From DATKSS01 sp035533335 (GTDB lineage: Bacteria > Chloroflexota > Dormibacteria > Dormibacterales > Dormibacteraceae): 64,000 nt of DNA. Of the stretch, positions 7,864 to 18,275 are shown piece by piece. A program made the translations under genes and the position numbers. Where the stretch lies: NCBI GenBank assembly GCA_035533335.1, contig DATLUC010000137.1, forward strand, positions 37,273-101,272, in the 5' to 3' direction. The notes beneath the pieces are model-generated. The model ran no database searches. It saw only the letters and a program-made list of their open reading frames with translations, and was not told where the DNA came from. Each line of letters starts with the position of its first letter. The first letter of the stretch is position 1.

Positions 7864-9074
7864 TCATTGAGCTCTTAGTGCTTCGATCGGCGCGAGCCGA
7901 GCTGCTCTCAGCGCCGGGTAGACTCCGAAGACGAGGCCCACTGCGACCGCCACTCCGACGGCGACCAGGACCGGCAAGGGTGTGATGTGGACCGCGATGT
8001 TGGCGGTGCGTGGAACGATGTACCCGGCCGCCAGGCCGGTGCCGACTCCGAGCAGCCCGCCCACCGCGGTGAGCACTCCGGCCTCGATCACGAACTGGCG
8101 GAAGAGATCGCCTGGTGTCGCGCCGAGGGCCTTGCGCAGGCCGATCTCGCTCGTGCGCTCGGTGACCGACACCAACATGATGTTCATGACGCCGATCCCA
8201 CCTACCAGTAGCGATATCGCAGCCACGCTGGCGAGCAAGATGGTCAGCGTCTGGGTGACTGCCTGCGCGGTGCTGAGCACCTGCGTCTGAGACGTGATCG
8301 AGAAGTCAGCCTGGGATGAGTTGGTGATGTGGTGGGTCTGCAGGAGGATCTGGTCGGCCTCGAGGTAAGCCGAGCCAATGGTCGAGCTGCTGGTGGCGCT
8401 GAGGAGGATGCGCTGCACCGATCCCGCGCCGCCGACGAGCTCGTCCTGTGCGGTCGTGAGCGGAACCACGGCGAGGTCGTCCGCGTTGCCGAAACCCTGG
8501 CTGCCGCTCGAAGCCAGGATGCCAATGACCTGGAACGGGATGCCTTTGACCGTCACCAGGTCGCCCACCGCGGCCCCGAGGTTCGACGCCGTGGTGGCGC
8601 CGAGGACGATGACCTGGCCCCTCTTGCTCACGTCCGACGCGCTGATGAAGATCCCGGTTCCCATGTTGCGAGCGTTGGCGACCAGCCAGTCAGGCGTGCT
8701 GCCCGAAACCGTCGTGCTCCAGTTGCTCGACCCGTCGATGATCGATTCGCGACCCTGCACGACCGGGGCGACCGCCTGGATGTCGGGCGCGTTCTGGTGG
8801 TCCGCCAGCCCGCTCACGTCGGCCATGGTCAGCGTGTTGGCGCTGCCGCCGCCTCCAAAAACGCCGGCGGAGACCGTGCTGCCGGGCGAGATCGTCAGAA
8901 GGTTGGTGCCGAGCGACGAGATGCGTGCCGTGACGCTGTCGGACGAGGCCTGGCCAATGCCCACAGTGGAGATCACCGCGGCGACGCCGAAAAGGATGCC
9001 CAGGGTGGTCAGCACGGACCGCAGGCGGTGGCCCAGCAGGCTCCGGAGCCCGGTCTCGATGGTGTGCAGGAGGC

Positions 9075-9078
<4 letters not shown>
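7864..9078 (-). CDS. MacB-like ABC transporter permease (FtsX domain)
   Basis: 404-residue permease: an N-terminal membrane segment (RSVLTTLGILFGVAAVISTV), a large extracytoplasmic MacB_PCD domain (about residues 45-260), then three membrane segments of the FtsX domain. The conserved block VSVTERTSEIGLRKALGATP lies between the second and third segments. The GTG start at 9078 overlaps the ATPase stop (GTGA) and is preceded by AGGAGGTGGC, which rules out longer upstream readings. With the adaptor and ATPase it builds a tripartite-like efflux or mechanotransmission complex. In an organism without a classical outer membrane the export target is unclear. Confidence 0.92.
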
Positions 9079-9818
<740 letters not shown>

Positions 9819-11438
9819 ACGCTGTCCCGGTACCGCTGCTCGGAACCGCGCTCGTGATCACGGCGATTACGACGACCTGGCCCAGCTTGAGCCCTGATGT
9901 GATCTCCGTGCGCGTGGGGTCGGACGCCCCGGTCGTCACCGCGACCGCGTGCGGCGCGCCGTTGGTCATCACCTCGACCGTGGTCCCGGCGCCGGTCGTG
10001 TGCACCGCGCTGGTCGGCACCGTGAGGACGTGGACGACCTGGTTCACCACGATGCTGGCGGTGGCCGAGATGCCGGGTTTGATCGAGTTGCTGGTGTCGG
10101 TCAGCTGAGCGGTCACCCCGAAGGTCGCCACGCCGGACGTGATCGTCGCCGCGGGCGAGATGGCGGTGATCTTGCCGAGGACTGCCTGGGTGGCGCCCGC
10201 CGGGGTGACCTGCACGGTCTGACCGATCGCGACCAGGTTGACCTGGGAGTCGCTCACCGTGCCCGTCATCTCATAGGCGCCGGGGGTGTAGACGACGATC
10301 GCGTTGGTGCTCGTCGAGCTCGTGCCCCCACCCGACACGGCCTGGCCGGCAGTGATGTTGACCTGGGCGACGACCCCCGCGATGGGCGCGGTCAGTGTGG
10401 CGCCGTCGAGCTCGTGCTGAATCGTGTTCACGTTGACCTGGTCGATCTCGATCTGCGCCGTGTCGATCTCGAGGGTCTGCGGCGAGGCGGCGGTGTAGAG
10501 GGCCGAAAGCGAGCTCTGCGCGCTGGCCAGCTGCTGGCGGGCCGTGGCGAGCTGTGCCGCCGCCTGGTCGTTGCTCTGCTGCGCCTTGACCGTCGCCGCG
10601 TTCACCGGGGCCTGCGCCAAGGCCAGAGCGCTTTGGTCGGTCGCAAGTGTGTTCTCGGCGGTGGTCAGTGCGGTTTGGTCAGCGTTGACAGCGTTCTGGT
10701 CGGACGTGCATATGGGGCCCAACGGGCAGTCGGCCGCAGCGGCCAAATTGGCCTGGTCAGTAGCCAACTGGGCTTTGTCGGCGGTGATGGCCGCCTGGTC
10801 GGTGGTGATCTTGGCCTGGTCTGTCGTGATCGCCGGCTGCGCGGCTGCCTGGGCCGCCGCCACCGCCTGCGCGTTGATGGCCTCGGTGTCGTTGAGGCTG
10901 GTCTGCGCGTTGCTGACCGAGACCTGGGCCGCGTTGACCGAGTTCTGCGCGGAGGACAGGCTCTGCGCGGTCGGACCGGCCTTGTCCTGCGCCAGCTTCG
11001 CGTAGGCGGCGGCGAGAGTCGCCTGCGCCTGCAGCAGCTGAGCGGACAACAGAGTCGGATCGAGCGCGGCAAGCGTGTCTCCTGCGGGAACGGACTCGCC
11101 GACGGCCACGTTCACGGACTGGACTGCGCCGGCTGACGCGAAGTTGAGGGTTGCCTCGGCCACCGGCGTCAGGTTGCCGGCCATGCCGATGGACTGGGTG
11201 ATCGTGCCGTAGGTGACCGTCGCCGTCCGGTAGGTGGTCGTGATCTTGCCGGCCTGGGCGTAAACCATCGACCCCCCGAGCATTGCGGTCACGACCACCA
11301 GCACGATCAGGACCCTTCGCTGCAGCAACGTTCGCCAGGACAACTTCATGAGATCACTCCAGATGATGTTGAAACTTAGATCAGCCGGAACGAACCCCCG
11401 GGCATGGCCGAAGGATGCCGGGGGCGGCTGGGACCCAG

Positions 11439-11471
11439 CTGACAGAAACCTGAGAGTCGGCTGAGAATTCG
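11439..11471. promoter_or_regulatory. Three tandem 11-bp direct repeats (response-regulator-type operator)
   Basis: CTGACAGAAAC, CTGAGAGTCGG and CTGAGAATTCG follow each other without gaps, i.e. 7-bp repeats spaced by 4 bp. This 11-bp periodicity is the hallmark of OmpR/PhoB-family binding sites (pho box, MprA-type CTCAG repeats read on the other strand). It lies 89 bp upstream of the adaptor gene and 44 bp upstream of the amidohydrolase ATG, so it could control either. The cognate regulator is not in the window. Confidence 0.6.
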
Positions 11472-11515
11472 AGCCCGGCGCCGGGGTGGCGGAAGTGCCA
11501 CCCTTTGAGTTGACG

Positions 11516-12520
11516 ATGCGCAGGATCGACGCCTTCGCCCACATCCTCCCGGCGCGCTACCTCGCTCGCCTGGACAAGCATCTCGAGCGCTCGATGGACC
11601 CGGGTCGGCTGCGCTACTACCGGGAGGGAGTCTTCGATTACGACCCGGTCCTGATCGACCTGGATGCGCGCTGGCGCGCGATCGAGCCTTTCGGCGACTA
11701 CGTACAGGTGCTCGTGCTGGCCGTGCCGCCGCTCGAGGACGTGGGGCCGCCTGCCGTCGCCGCCGAGTTCGCCCGCATGGCCAACGACGAGATGGCGGAG
11801 CTCGTTCAGAGGCACCCCGACCATTTCGCCGGGTTCGCCGCGGCCCTGCCCCTGAACGACACCGACGAATCTCTGAGAGAGATCGACCGCGCCAGCTCGC
11901 AGCTCGGCGCGCTGGGCGCGCAGATGTTCAGCAACATGCAGGGTATCCCGCTGGACGACCGGCGATTCGAGCCGATCTTCGCGAGGCTGGAGGATCTCGG
12001 GCGGACGGTGTGGCTGCACCCCACTCGCAACGCCACGTGGCCGGACTATCCGACCGAGAGGGCGTCCGACTACGGCCTTTGGTGGTCGATCGGATGGCCG
12101 TACGAGACGGCTGCCGCGCTCTCGCGGCTCGTGTACTCAGGCCTGATGGGACGGCATCCGAACCTGCGCCTGATCGCCCATCACGGCGGCGGAATGGTCC
12201 CGCATTTCTCCGCGCGCCTGGGGATGGGGCCCGGTTACCGGCAGGTCAAGGACACCCTGCCGCTGCCGCCGGTCGACTACTTCCGCCGCTTCTACGCCGA
12301 CACCGCGCTGTTCGGCGCCCCGCACGCCGTGCGCTGCGTGCTCGATTTCTTCGGGCCGCAACACGTGCTTTTCGGCACGGACATGCCGCTCGGGCCGCCC
12401 CACGCAGTGGAGGCGACGCTCGACGACATCGAAGCCTGCAAGCTGTCGGACGAGGACAGGTCCGCGGTGTACTCCGGTAATGCCGCGCGCCTGCTCGGCC
12501 TCGCACCAGCCTCGCGATGA
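11516..12520 (+). CDS. ACMSD-like amidohydrolase (amidohydrolase_2)
   Basis: TIM-barrel metal-dependent hydrolase or decarboxylase of 334 residues in the aminocarboxymuconate-semialdehyde decarboxylase group. The first metal-ligand position reads DAFAHILP (one of the usual HxH histidines is replaced, giving AFAH). Later landmarks are WLHPTRNATWPDY, LIAHHGGGMVPHFSARL with the conserved histidine pair, and LFGTDMPLG with the catalytic Asp. I choose the ATG at 11516 because family members begin right at the first strand; a GTG at 11486 is an alternative. The substrate is unknown. Confidence 0.85.
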   Translation: MRRIDAFAHILPARYLARLDKHLERSMDPGRLRYYREGVFDYDPVLIDLDARWRAIEPFGDYVQVLVLAVPPLEDVGPPAVAAEFARMANDEMAELVQRHPDHFAGFAAALPLNDTDESLREIDRASSQLGALGAQMFSNMQGIPLDDRRFEPIFARLEDLGRTVWLHPTRNATWPDYPTERASDYGLWWSIGWPYETAAALSRLVYSGLMGRHPNLRLIAHHGGGMVPHFSARLGMGPGYRQVKDTLPLPPVDYFRRFYADTALFGAPHAVRCVLDFFGPQHVLFGTDMPLGPPHAVEATLDDIEACKLSDEDRSAVYSGNAARLLGLAPASR

Positions 12521-12610
12521 TGGCGCCCAGAGGCTGAAGGCCCAGCCAATCACGGGCCAACGGCCGGCGAGCCTTGGTGGCACCCCGCCTAGATTGAATT
12601 TTGAAAGACC

Positions 12611-13658
12611 ATGCGTTGGAGAAGGTTCGCCCTGCCCTTCGTTCTCGTCCTGGTCATGTCTTGCGGATCGCAGGCCATCGCACCGCGGCAGTCGCCTTCG
12701 CCGTCTGAGCCGATCGTCAGTCCGGTGGCAACGCCAACCCCCCCCACCAGCGGAGTCGCCTGCCGTCGAGTGGAAGGCGAACCTTCACCTGAATGCTCAG
12801 GCGTTTCAGCTCAACCGTCCGGTGGCGCTGATCGACATGACGTCGGGCCGGCAGGTGAGTGTCGTCGGACCGGGGCAGTTGACGGTCGCCTATGACACGT
12901 CCTCCGGCGGCCTGGCCTACTGGATGACCGATTACTCCGTGAGCCACGGCTTGCCCAACGGCCTGCTCAAAGATGAGGTGACGGCATCCGTGAACGCGGC
13001 GCCGGCATCGCCAACGCCCTATGTGCTGCCTCCATCCCTCGCCGGCGCGGAATGGACCCGGCTGCCGACGAACGCCAAAGTCGTCGCCCTGACGTTCGAC
13101 GCGGGCGGCAACGACGCCGGGGTGACGCCCATCCTCGCCGCGCTCGCCGCGGACCGAGTTCCGGGAACCTTCTTCATGACGGGCCGGTGGGTTGAGGTCT
13201 ATCCGGCAAGAGCCAGGCAGATAGGCGCTCTGTATCCGGTCGGCAATCACACCTATGACCATCCCCACCTGACGGCCCTGACCGATGCCCAGGTCCAGGA
13301 GGAGGTGGCACAGGCCGGGCTGCTGATCTCATCGGCGACCGGGCGCGACACTCGCCCGCTGTTCCGATTCCCGTATGGCGACTCGGACTCGCGAACCCTG
13401 GCGGACGTCCACGCGCTCGGATACGGCGGAATCGGGTGGACCGTAGACACGCTCGGATGGGAAGGACGCTCCAACGGCCAGACTCCGGACACGGTGCTGC
13501 GGCGGGTGCTCGCCAAGCTTCAGCCGGGTGAGATCGTGCTGATGCACCTTGGCGCCGCCACCGATGGAACCACCCTTGACGCGGACGCGCTTCCGGCGGT
13601 GGTCCGCGAAATCCAGGCCCGGGGCTATTCGCTCGCCGTGGTGGGCGATTTCGCCTGA
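12611..13658 (+). pseudogene. Polysaccharide deacetylase lipoprotein, frameshifted at a C8 tract
   Basis: The first frame (from the ATG at 12611) encodes a lipoprotein signal, with lipobox VMSC, and a Pro/Ser/Thr linker. The second frame, one base later, carries the NodB domain: TFDAGGND (metal Asp), GNHTYDHPHL with the HxxxH ligands, FRFPYGDSD and VLMHLGA near the C-terminus. The frames join only if one C is removed from the run of eight at 12738-12745. Without the extra base the product would be about 348 residues and complete. It is either an assembly error, a recent mutation or a phase-variable switch. The family removes N-acetyl groups from peptidoglycan or glycans at the cell surface. 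Confidence 0.8.
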
Positions 13659-13668
13659 GGGGCCCGGA

Positions 13669-14316
13669 CTAGACCGGCTGTGGCTCCAGCCGGCGCTCGA
13701 GCCGGTGGGATCTCAACAGCCAGATCCCGGTCGTCACGAAAAAGACCGTCAGGACCAGGGTGAAGGGCCTCTGGAACAGGCCGTCCGGATAGTGCACGAG
13801 CGGGCGGATGGCAAGGGCGAAGGCTTCGATCGCGAACGAAGCTATCCCGGCCGCCATCCAGGTTCGTCGGGGAGGCGACAGGTGCGCGTGGTCGCGAGAG
13901 CCGAAGAACAGGACCAGCGGCGCCACGCTCGCGAGGCCAAAGCAGATCTGGGCCATCGTTCCGTGCAGGACGCCCGCCACGAAAGAGGTGGGGTCTTGCT
14001 GGAAGATCCCCGTCGCGATCTGAAAAGCGCCCGCGCCGACCACCAGGGCCGCCCCTGCGCGCCAGGCCTGGCCGCCGCGGATCGACAGAGCCATGCCCAA
14101 CCCGAGGACTATGGCGAGGACTCCTGGGACCAGGAAGAAACCGAGATCGAAGATCGTCGCGTTCTGGGTGCCGCGGGTGGCGAGGTCGCTGAAGGGTCTG
14201 GTCAGGAGGTTGTAGCCATGGCGGGTCAGGCCCATGGTCAGGAACTCCGACCACATGAGGATGGGGGCCCCCAGGGCTGCAAAACCGGCCGCGCTTCGCC
14301 ATTTGGGGGTGAGCAT
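13669..14316 (-). CDS. DUF998 family membrane protein
   Basis: Integral membrane protein of 215 residues with about six hydrophobic segments. The features PFSDLATRGTQNATIFDLGF after the first helix, then FLVPGVLAIVLGLGMAL and GVLHGTMAQICFGLASVAP, are characteristic of DUF998. The function is unknown. It is convergent with the deacetylase gene (10 bp apart) and divergent from the patatin gene. Confidence 0.75.
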   Translation of the reverse strand: MLTPKWRSAAGFAALGAPILMWSEFLTMGLTRHGYNLLTRPFSDLATRGTQNATIFDLGFFLVPGVLAIVLGLGMALSIRGGQAWRAGAALVVGAGAFQIATGIFQQDPTSFVAGVLHGTMAQICFGLASVAPLVLFFGSRDHAHLSPPRRTWMAAGIASFAIEAFALAIRPLVHYPDGLFQRPFTLVLTVFFVTTGIWLLRSHRLERRLEPQPV

Positions 14317-14441
14317 CGGTGAATGTTATGCCCCCGCCCGAATCCGTCGAAACGCCATTCGAACAGAGGGTATCCGACCCACGTTTACGAGGACCTCCGA
14401 CCCTAACGGGGTCGCGATCGGTGGGGCATCCTGAATGGCAA

Positions 14442-15572
14442 ATGGCGGTTGATCAATCTCGGGGCCTGGGTCAACTGATCGACATCTTCCGGGTGCGGGA
14501 GTACTTCGACGGTCTGACCGAGATTCGGGATCTCGCAAGAAGGTTGCGTGAAGATGCCGGGTTTGCAGGGTCCCTGCGCCGGGCCCTGGTTCGGCTGCCG
14601 ATTGATCCAAAGCCGGCCCTGCCTGCCGGGCCACTGTGGCCCAACACGACCGCAAGAGCGCCGGTCCACGGGATGCGCCTTGGCATCGTGGCCAGCGGAG
14701 GCAGCGGCGCGCTGGCATGTCTGGTTGGAATGCTGCAGGCGTGCCAGGAGCTGGGCGTCCGTCCCCGGGCCATGTCATTCGCCTCCGGGGCCGCCCTTTT
14801 CGGGTACCCGGTCGCCGCGGGCAAGAGCCCGGATGAGGTGGCCGCGTTCGTGCTTCAAGCCGAACCCACGGCCTGGGTGGACGCCAACTGGCGCGGACTG
14901 GCCGGCATCCTGCCCTCCCAGGGACGAGGCTTTTCCGGGATCATCAAAGGATCCAGGCTGGAGGCCGCGTACGCGGAATTCCTGGGCGACGTCAGGCTCG
15001 GCGACCTTCGCATCCCGACCTACGCCCCGGTGTGGAACATCGAGCACAACCGCCTCGAGTACATCGGCCCGTCCACATACCCGGATCTGAAGGTCTCCCG
15101 CGCCATCCGGATGTCGGTGTCCCTTCCCCTGTTCGTCGATCCGGTGCCCTGGCGTGGCGGGCACTGGTGCGATGGGGGCATCGTCGACATCTTCCCGGTT
15201 CATCCGATACTCGACCTGGTCCCAACCTGCGACGTAGTGCTGGGAGTCAACTGCTTCTACCCACCGGGTTTCGAGGGCGAGGACGCGAGCGGTTGGCAGA
15301 AAAGGCGCTGGAGCATCCTCGACGTCGCAGACCAGGTGGTCACCGCCCAGCACGTCCAGCTAGCCCGTGAAAACCTCCGACGGTTGCGGGCCGAGGTCGG
15401 CACACTGATGATGATCGACCCGGTCCCCTATGAGCTGGTGCGGCGGGCAGGGTTCTATGCACAGTTCCTCGATCACTCCCAGTGGCCAGAGTTCATGCGA
15501 GCCGGACGCCGGGCGGCCCTCCTCGCGTTGAGGCGCCACCTCGCTCGGGAACGCCGAACCAAAGCGGCTTAG
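14442..15572 (+). CDS. Patatin-like phospholipase family protein with altered nucleophile elbow
   Basis: 376-residue protein from the chosen ATG. The oxyanion-hole stretch is GIVASGGSGALACLVG, the region expected to hold the nucleophile is MSFASGAALFG, and the Asp of the dyad is in HWCDGGIVDIFPVHP. The usual GxSxG is replaced by FxSxA, so activity is uncertain even though Ser and DGG remain. Reading is open back to a GTG at 14319, but that would begin 2 bp from the divergent DUF998 start, leaving no promoter; I therefore prefer 14442. It is followed 42 bp downstream by a lipase-like gene. Confidence 0.78.
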   Translation: MAVDQSRGLGQLIDIFRVREYFDGLTEIRDLARRLREDAGFAGSLRRALVRLPIDPKPALPAGPLWPNTTARAPVHGMRLGIVASGGSGALACLVGMLQACQELGVRPRAMSFASGAALFGYPVAAGKSPDEVAAFVLQAEPTAWVDANWRGLAGILPSQGRGFSGIIKGSRLEAAYAEFLGDVRLGDLRIPTYAPVWNIEHNRLEYIGPSTYPDLKVSRAIRMSVSLPLFVDPVPWRGGHWCDGGIVDIFPVHPILDLVPTCDVVLGVNCFYPPGFEGEDASGWQKRRWSILDVADQVVTAQHVQLARENLRRLRAEVGTLMMIDPVPYELVRRAGFYAQFLDHSQWPEFMRAGRRAALLALRRHLARERRTKAA

Positions 15573-15614
15573 AACGTCCGACCGCCGGGTCACCGGCGCA
15601 GAATCTTGCGAGCC

Positions 15615-16847
15615 ATGGCCAACGAGCTGAGCGCTCTCGTCGAAGTTGGTGGTGACGCATTCGACAGGCTGATCATCGGCACCACCGAGTCGCTGCACAA
15701 TTCCGTGGCCGGCCGCGTCTTTGGGAGCATCGGGCCCTTGGCAGCTCCTTCACGCTATGTCCACGATCGGGCCGCAGCCGTCGCGTACGGGGCGGTGCGA
15801 AAAGTGAGCGGAGCCGTGACCTCCGTTTCTTCTTTCTCGGTCCGGGTGCTCACGGGCGGGGACTGCCGCCCGCTGACCTCCACCCGGCGTGGTCGCGCCG
15901 CGGTCAGCGCTCTGAACGGTTTCATCGGGGATGCCCTGGAAAAGCAGGGGAACGAGCTTGCGATTTCGATGGCAGTTCGCTGCAATGGCGCTGATGTGCC
16001 GTGCGAGCCCGACGCGCTGCGACATGCTATCCGCCGTCCCAACGGCCGGCTGGCCGTGTTCCTGCACGGTCTCAGCGAGACCGAGGAACGATGGCGGCGC
16101 CCGAGGCGTGGCCGCCTTGACTTTGGAGCCCAGCTCAGGCGCGACCTCGGCCTCACGCCCGTTTACATCCGTTACAACTCGGGCCTGCACATCAGCGAGA
16201 ACGGACATCGCCTGGCCGGCCTGCTCGAGAACCTGGTCGACTCGTGGCCGGTGGCGGTCGAGGAGATCGTCCTGATCGGACACTCGATGGGGGGCCTGGT
16301 CGCGCGATCGGCGTGCCATGCGGCTCGGACCGGCGGACTCAGGTGGCCGTCCACGGCACGGCACCTGGTTGCTCTCGGGTCGCCACACACCGGCGTTCCG
16401 CTCGAGAAATCCGTGCACGCCGCAGCGTGGGCGCTTCGCGCGGTGCCGGAAACCAGGCCGCTGGCACGCATCCTGGACATGCGCAGCGCGGGCATCCGCG
16501 ACCTGCGTTTCGGATACCTCGTGGACGATGACTGGCGCGGCGAGGATCCCGGCCGGCTGATGCATGACCACCGCAGTGATGTCCCTTCACTGCCTGGCTG
16601 CGCGCAGACGTTCATCACGGCGACACTGACGCGAAATGCCGCTCACCCGCTGGGCTGGCTGGGCGGCGACCTGCTCGTCCGGACCGAGAGCGCGGCAGGG
16701 CACAGGGCTGACGGCTCGGTGGCGGTGCGTGCGGACAGGGTCGTCCATGTCGGGGCGATGAGCCACTTCGACCTGCTGGACCATCCCCTCGTCTACGCGC
16801 AAATCAGGCAGACCCTGGCTCGAGATCCACGCATCGCCCTGAGGTGA
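15615..16847 (+). CDS. Alpha/beta hydrolase, lipase/PGAP1-like
   Basis: 410-residue hydrolase. The first 130 residues are family-specific and mostly helical. The hydrolase fold starts at LAVFLHGLSETEERW (oxyanion HG). The nucleophile elbow is LIGHSMGGLVARSACH, VALGSPHTGVPLEKSVH is typical of PGAP1-like and triacylglycerol lipases, and the late HVGAMSHFDLLDHP carries the likely catalytic His. An ATG at 15615 is used; a TTG at 15606 is in frame. No signal peptide is evident. It is probably co-transcribed with the patatin gene upstream, and both suggest lipid turnover. Confidence 0.85.
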   Translation: MANELSALVEVGGDAFDRLIIGTTESLHNSVAGRVFGSIGPLAAPSRYVHDRAAAVAYGAVRKVSGAVTSVSSFSVRVLTGGDCRPLTSTRRGRAAVSALNGFIGDALEKQGNELAISMAVRCNGADVPCEPDALRHAIRRPNGRLAVFLHGLSETEERWRRPRRGRLDFGAQLRRDLGLTPVYIRYNSGLHISENGHRLAGLLENLVDSWPVAVEEIVLIGHSMGGLVARSACHAARTGGLRWPSTARHLVALGSPHTGVPLEKSVHAAAWALRAVPETRPLARILDMRSAGIRDLRFGYLVDDDWRGEDPGRLMHDHRSDVPSLPGCAQTFITATLTRNAAHPLGWLGGDLLVRTESAAGHRADGSVAVRADRVVHVGAMSHFDLLDHPLVYAQIRQTLARDPRIALR

Positions 16848-16890
16848 GTCCAAACCGGGCAAGCCGCCGGCGCAGTTCCGGGCTTAGCGC

Positions 16891-18171
16891 CTAGCGGCCC
16901 CAAGGCTCGTCCGGGTGCCCGGTGTTCCCGAAGGCGATGCGGTCCCGCACGACGCGAGCGCGGCCGAGCAGCCGCGACCGCTGCACCGCGTCCTCCCCGA
17001 ATCGATCGCGGATGGCATCCAGCGCCGCCTCCAGGCGCTCGTTGCGAGGCGCCTGGCCAAAGAGGTCGAGCTGGCCGGCGTCGTTCTCGCTCAACCCGGC
17101 CAGGCCAACGCCGAGGGTGCCGACCGAGCGCCGCGGATCCCGGGCCGCCATCAGCTTCAGGGCGGCCTGGTAGATCTCATCCCCGGTGGCGATCGGCCGG
17201 GCCAGCGTCGCTTGCCGCGAGAAGTGGCCCGCCTCGGGCCGGTAGACCACCCCGACCGAGACCACGCTGCCGCGCCGCCCCGCCGCCCGGAGGCGCCGGC
17301 CGACCATGTCCGACAGGCGCATCAAAAGCTCCTCGAGCTCCGCCTGGGAGCTGGTCGCGCGTGCCAGCACGTGCGAGTGGCTGTAGCTCTTGCGTCTCGC
17401 GCTTTCGAAGCTGCCCACCTCGAATCCTCTCAGCCGCCTGCCCCAGCCCGACGCCACCGGGGCGTGCATCCCGGAGAGCCTCAACTGCTCGCCTGTCGCG
17501 CGCAAGAACTCCATCGGCGTGGTGATGCCCGCTTTGAGCAGCCGCGTCGCGCTGGCTTCGGCGATGCCCGACAGGTCTGTGAGCTTGAGCCGCTCAAACA
17601 CAGAGACCAGGTTCGCGTGGTCGATCCGCTGAAGGCCATCCCGCTTGTCCAGGTTCGACGCTTGCTTGGCCATCCAGATCGACGTCGAGACGCCGACGGA
17701 GCAGGTGACGCACTCGCCGATCTCCTCGCGGATCGCCCTCTTGATGGCGCGACCCACGCCCTCCGGCCCGAGCTTCACGAGGTTCGGCGTCCCGACGAGA
17801 TTCACCGACGCCTCGTCGATCGACATCCGGAGCACGTCGGGGCTGTGGCGCTCCATGATCCCGATCAGCAGGTCCGACGCCGCCCGGTACAGCGGAGGGT
17901 TGGGCTCCCGCACGACGACCTTCGGAAACAGCGCCTTGGCTTCGTAAACGCGCATCCCGGTCTTGATGCCGAGGTCGCGAGCCTCCCTCGACGAGGAAAC
18001 GATCGTGGCGGCGTCGGTGGCGTACGCCGCGATCGCCAGCGGCCGACCCCGTAGCGCCGGTTCGTGCTGCTGCTCGATCGAGGCGAAGGCGCAGTTGAGG
18101 TCGATCACCAGCGTGGTCGGATCGGCGGTGTTGAGGCCGAGCTCGACCGCTTCGCTGGAGGGGGCGGGCAT
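16891..18171 (-). CDS. Y-family DNA polymerase (DinB/ImuB-like)
   Basis: 426-residue translesion polymerase. The palm begins with VIDLNCAFASIEQQHEPALRG (the first catalytic Asp) and continues to LRMSIDEASVNL, which carries the Asp-Glu pair. The fingers and thumb follow, with a helix-hairpin-helix region around DLSGIAEASATRLLKAGI, and then the little-finger domain. QLDLFG near the C-terminus is a consensus beta-clamp binding motif. The frame is open to 18288, but that would overlap the divergent racemase gene; ATG 18171 avoids this. Presence of the catalytic residues argues for an active Pol IV-like enzyme rather than inactive ImuB. Confidence 0.88.
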   Translation of the reverse strand: MPAPSSEAVELGLNTADPTTLVIDLNCAFASIEQQHEPALRGRPLAIAAYATDAATIVSSSREARDLGIKTGMRVYEAKALFPKVVVREPNPPLYRAASDLLIGIMERHSPDVLRMSIDEASVNLVGTPNLVKLGPEGVGRAIKRAIREEIGECVTCSVGVSTSIWMAKQASNLDKRDGLQRIDHANLVSVFERLKLTDLSGIAEASATRLLKAGITTPMEFLRATGEQLRLSGMHAPVASGWGRRLRGFEVGSFESARRKSYSHSHVLARATSSQAELEELLMRLSDMVGRRLRAAGRRGSVVSVGVVYRPEAGHFSRQATLARPIATGDEIYQAALKLMAARDPRRSVGTLGVGLAGLSENDAGQLDLFGQAPRNERLEAALDAIRDRFGEDAVQRSRLLGRARVVRDRIAFGNTGHPDEPWGR

Positions 18172-18275
18172 GGCGAGCAAATGTTCGCACCTGGGGGCGC
18201 CGCCCGCAAGCCCCGCGAGGCCAGTTCGGCCGATGATTGTCGTCCTGCCGGCTCGCGGCTGACTGAAGGGGATTG

